From NCBI RefSeq assembly GCF_000973725.1, contig NZ_CP009621.1, forward strand, positions 4,891,001 to 4,955,000: a DNA stretch of 64,000 nucleotides. Direction: 5' to 3'. This document shows positions 63,837 to 64,000 of this stretch, one piece after another (the first letter of the stretch is position 1; every line of letters starts with the position of its first letter). The stretch comes from Pontibacter korlensis (lineage in GTDB: Bacteria; Bacteroidota; Bacteroidia; Cytophagales; Hymenobacteraceae). The position numbers and the translations under genes are program-made. Below the pieces are notes generated by a model. It was not told where the DNA came from, did not search any database, and saw nothing but the letters and a program-made list of their open reading frames with translations.

Positions 63837-64000
63837 ATGGAACCGATAAGATTAAATAAATTCATTAGCGACTCTGGCTACTGCTCGCGCCGCGAAGCCG
63901 ACAAAATGATAGAGCAAGGTCGTGTAACCGTAAACGGGAAAAGACCTGAGGTTGGCGCCAAGGTAACGGCTAAAGATAAAGTACGTGTAGATGGTAACCA
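63837..64000 (+). CDS. rluF: RluF/RsuA-type pseudouridine synthase, N-terminal part
   Basis: The gene runs off the window; 54 complete codons are visible from the ATG at 63837. An in-frame ATG at 63792 would add 15 residues. The S4 RNA-binding domain is clear: [20 protein letters not shown] followed by [20 protein letters not shown]. This opening is typical of RluF, which modifies 23S rRNA; RluB and RsuA are related alternatives. TACTTTTG at 63753-63760 may be its -7 element. Confidence 0.85.
   Translation, partial: MEPIRLNKFISDSGYCSRREADKMIEQGRVTVNGKRPEVGAKVTAKDKVRVDGN

Overview
The window looks like a chromosome segment of a Bacteroidota bacterium of the Cytophagales, most likely family Hymenobacteraceae (Pontibacter-like). 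This placement is inferred from gene content and style; I had no database. The signs are SusC/SusD outer-membrane pairs, many lipoproteins with an S-C or G-C lipobox, a type IX secretion (T9SS) C-terminal domain, a menaquinone pathway, few Shine-Dalgarno sites, TAnnTTTG-type promoter elements, and moderate GC. No rRNA, tRNA, CRISPR array, prophage or plasmid functions are visible.

Region 1 (1-13.4 kb) is an envelope-glycan and amino-sugar island: the tail of a SusD-like protein, a ROK regulator, a NagB-LmbE fusion, a GH3/serine-hydrolase fusion, a GHL10/DigH-like glycosidase, a serine-hydrolase lipoprotein, a GH9 glycosidase and an N-acetylmuramoyl-L-alanine amidase. Together they could cleave and salvage GlcNAc-containing glycans such as peptidoglycan or chitin. 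Region 2 (13.6-19.2 kb) is a susC-susD-DUF4397 operon. Region 3 (19.8-25.8 kb) holds a ZIP metal transporter, a Mut7-C protein, and a tight minus-strand operon for 5-oxoproline use (pxpB-pxpC-pxpA) with an NRAMP-like transporter and a house-cleaning NTPase. Region 4 (26-35.4 kb) has an M1 aminopeptidase lipoprotein, a very large secreted nuclease with lamin-tail repeats, the pyruvate dehydrogenase E2 subunit and a histidine phosphatase.

Region 5 (35.4-43.8 kb) is a menaquinone cluster (MenI-like thioesterase, menF, menD, then menE). It is interrupted by two DoxX paralogs that flank a decayed IS200/IS605-type TnpB element. Region 6 (43.9-50.5 kb) has a DUF1835 protein, a small secreted protein, the histidine-degradation genes hutU-hutI-hutG and a methyltransferase. 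Region 7 (50.5-62.4 kb) holds a cytochrome c/DUF1080 pair, a secreted zinc metalloprotease, a PhoX-like phosphatase, a di-heme cytochrome c peroxidase, an Hsp20 with a strong Shine-Dalgarno and a possible sigma-54 site, an M28 peptidase and BrnQ. Region 8 (62.5-64 kb) has a STAS-like protein, a nest of mobile-element debris, and the start of an RluF-type pseudouridine synthase that runs off the window.

The most unusual signals are outside the genes. A 235-bp mini-element at 63.0 kb is a precise internal-deletion derivative of the TnpB element at 39.6 kb and keeps its presumed omega-RNA end. It abuts a short open frame resembling the N-terminus of an IS110-type recombinase. A family of structured repeats lies beside both mobile loci. 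The heptamer AAGTATA/TATACTT is strongly over-represented (about 65 hits by hand against about 8 expected), and a GC-rich inverted-repeat block sits between hutU and hutI. I see no clearly new defence or biosynthetic system.
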